Assembly (NCBI RefSeq): GCF_030227225.1 | Contig: NZ_JASPHQ010000012.1 | Location: forward strand, 1 to 64,000 | Direction: 5' to 3' | Length of the DNA stretch: 64,000 bases | Source of the DNA: Corynebacterium rhinophilum | GTDB lineage: Bacteria > Actinomycetota > Actinomycetes > Mycobacteriales > Mycobacteriaceae | Shown: positions 63,419 through 64,000 of the stretch, piece after piece | How the letters are laid out: each line of letters begins with the position of its first letter | How positions within the stretch are numbered: position 1 is the first letter of the stretch | Translations under genes and position numbers: made by a program | Notes under the pieces: generated by a model | Told to the model about the DNA's origin: nothing | What the model saw: only the letters and a program-made list of their open reading frames with translations | Databases searched by the model: none

Positions 63419-64000
63419 TTACTGCCGAACTTGTTCGCGCTTGTCCGCGGGAACCACGAAGGACAAGGCGACGAGCGCGGCAAAGAGGATGATGACGGCG
63501 ATGACTTGGTTGCGGGCGGAGGGGTCAAAGAGCATGAAGATGGTCAGCGCGGCCAGCGCGGTGGCGGTCGCCCACGGTAGCCAGGGGTAGCCGGGCACGC
63601 GGATGTCCGTGAGCTCGCCGTTCGCCTTCAACTGCGGGTGCAGCTTGAGGAAGGAGGCGACGATGAAGGTCCACACCACCAAGAGGCAGCCGCCGACGGC
63701 GTTGAAGAGGAAGGCCAGCAGTCCCGGCGGGTTCCAGAACTGGAGGCCCACCGAGGCGAAGGCGAAGATCATGGACAAGATGACGGCGTTGATGGGGGAG
63801 CCGGAGTGGTTGGTCTTGAGGAAGAACTTTGGCGCGCAGTGGTCCTTGGCCATGTCGAAGACCAGGCGAGAGGTGGCGTAGATCTGCGCGTTGAAGGCGG
63901 ACAGGAGGGCCAGCGCGATGATGGCCTCCATGAAGCCGGCGGCGAAAGGAATCTTGGCGGCCTCGAGCACCAAGGTGAACGGTGAATTGGCGGCGGCGTC
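63419..64000 (-). CDS. APC-family amino-acid permease (5' end beyond window)
   Basis: The visible C-terminal part of about 193 residues corresponds to the last membrane helices of another amino-acid permease: [22 protein letters not shown], then [40 protein letters not shown], and [19 protein letters not shown]. It is a clear paralogue of the permease at 60997 (SPFTMVL / [18 protein letters not shown]). The N-terminal half lies outside the window. It ends 17 bp before the dapD start, so the two may be co-transcribed. Confidence 0.85.
   Translation of the reverse strand, partial: DAAANSPFTLVLEAAKIPFAAGFMEAIIALALLSAFNAQIYATSRLVFDMAKDHCAPKFFLKTNHSGSPINAVILSMIFAFASVGLQFWNPPGLLAFLFNAVGGCLLVVWTFIVASFLKLHPQLKANGELTDIRVPGYPWLPWATATALAALTIFMLFDPSARNQVIAVIILFAALVALSFVVPADKREQVRQ

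Overview
The window reads as the chromosome of a Corynebacterium species, outside the C. glutamicum core group. Support comes from the moderately high GC, mycothiol enzymes (mca, mshB), DUF3558, DUF4245, DUF4307, DUF5997 and DUF6542 proteins, an LGFP lipoprotein, an LpqW homologue, and a gene order that follows Mycobacterium tuberculosis Rv1080c-Rv1112 and then Rv1165-Rv1201c. The species cannot be fixed from this sequence.

Layout. 1-4.8 kb is a loosely packed accessory edge: IS-end-like debris, a 54-aa membrane peptide, a Bax-inhibitor-1 protein, a DUF3558 lipoprotein and a Gly-rich ESX/PPE-like protein whose 5' part is out of frame. 4.8-28.6 kb is mostly conserved actinobacterial core: greA, DUF4307, mca, uppS-like, coaA, glyA, DUF5997/LysR-like, phoH, fumC, glpX, DUF4245, xseAB, ispH, DUF6542, rmuC, AI-2E, ychF. 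It is interrupted by a GNAT gene and by a TetR-MFS operon with three evenly spaced operators. 28.7-32 kb holds a DJ-1/PfpI protein, a CDF metal exporter behind a yybP-ykoY manganese riboswitch, and a dicarboxylate-type symporter. 32.4-43.4 kb holds pcp and then a compact, complete selenocysteine island: a formate dehydrogenase operon with an in-frame UGA and SECIS hairpin, selD with a lipoprotein gene, selC (tRNA-Sec), selA and selB. 43.4-49.9 kb is transport and accessory genes (BCCT, ZIP, DUF808, DUF402, a secreted protein). 50.1-58.6 kb is core again: typA, GPP34, lpqW, mshB, a membrane protein, fdxC, dapC, an RluA-type pseudouridine synthase and GtrA. 58.6-61 kb is an accessory insert (HTH/membrane pair, AbiEi-DUF559-like protein). 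dapD then lies between two amino-acid permeases, the last cut by the window end.

How genes work together. mca and mshB are the detoxification and biosynthesis arms of mycothiol metabolism. dapC and dapD catalyse two steps of the succinylase route to meso-diaminopimelate. selA, selB, selC and selD make and insert selenocysteine, and the only selenoprotein seen here is the adjacent formate dehydrogenase. The FDH catalytic subunit has no Tat signal, so the complex probably faces the cytoplasm.

The most unusual unexplained structure is a family of nine palindromic units in three intergenic clusters (32.2, 58.6 and 60.7 kb). Each has about 14-bp inverted arms (CCCTTCGCGCTCAC / GTGAGCGCGAAGGG) around a core of nearly constant length (32-34 nt) but unrelated sequence. 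I know of no described element with exactly this design.
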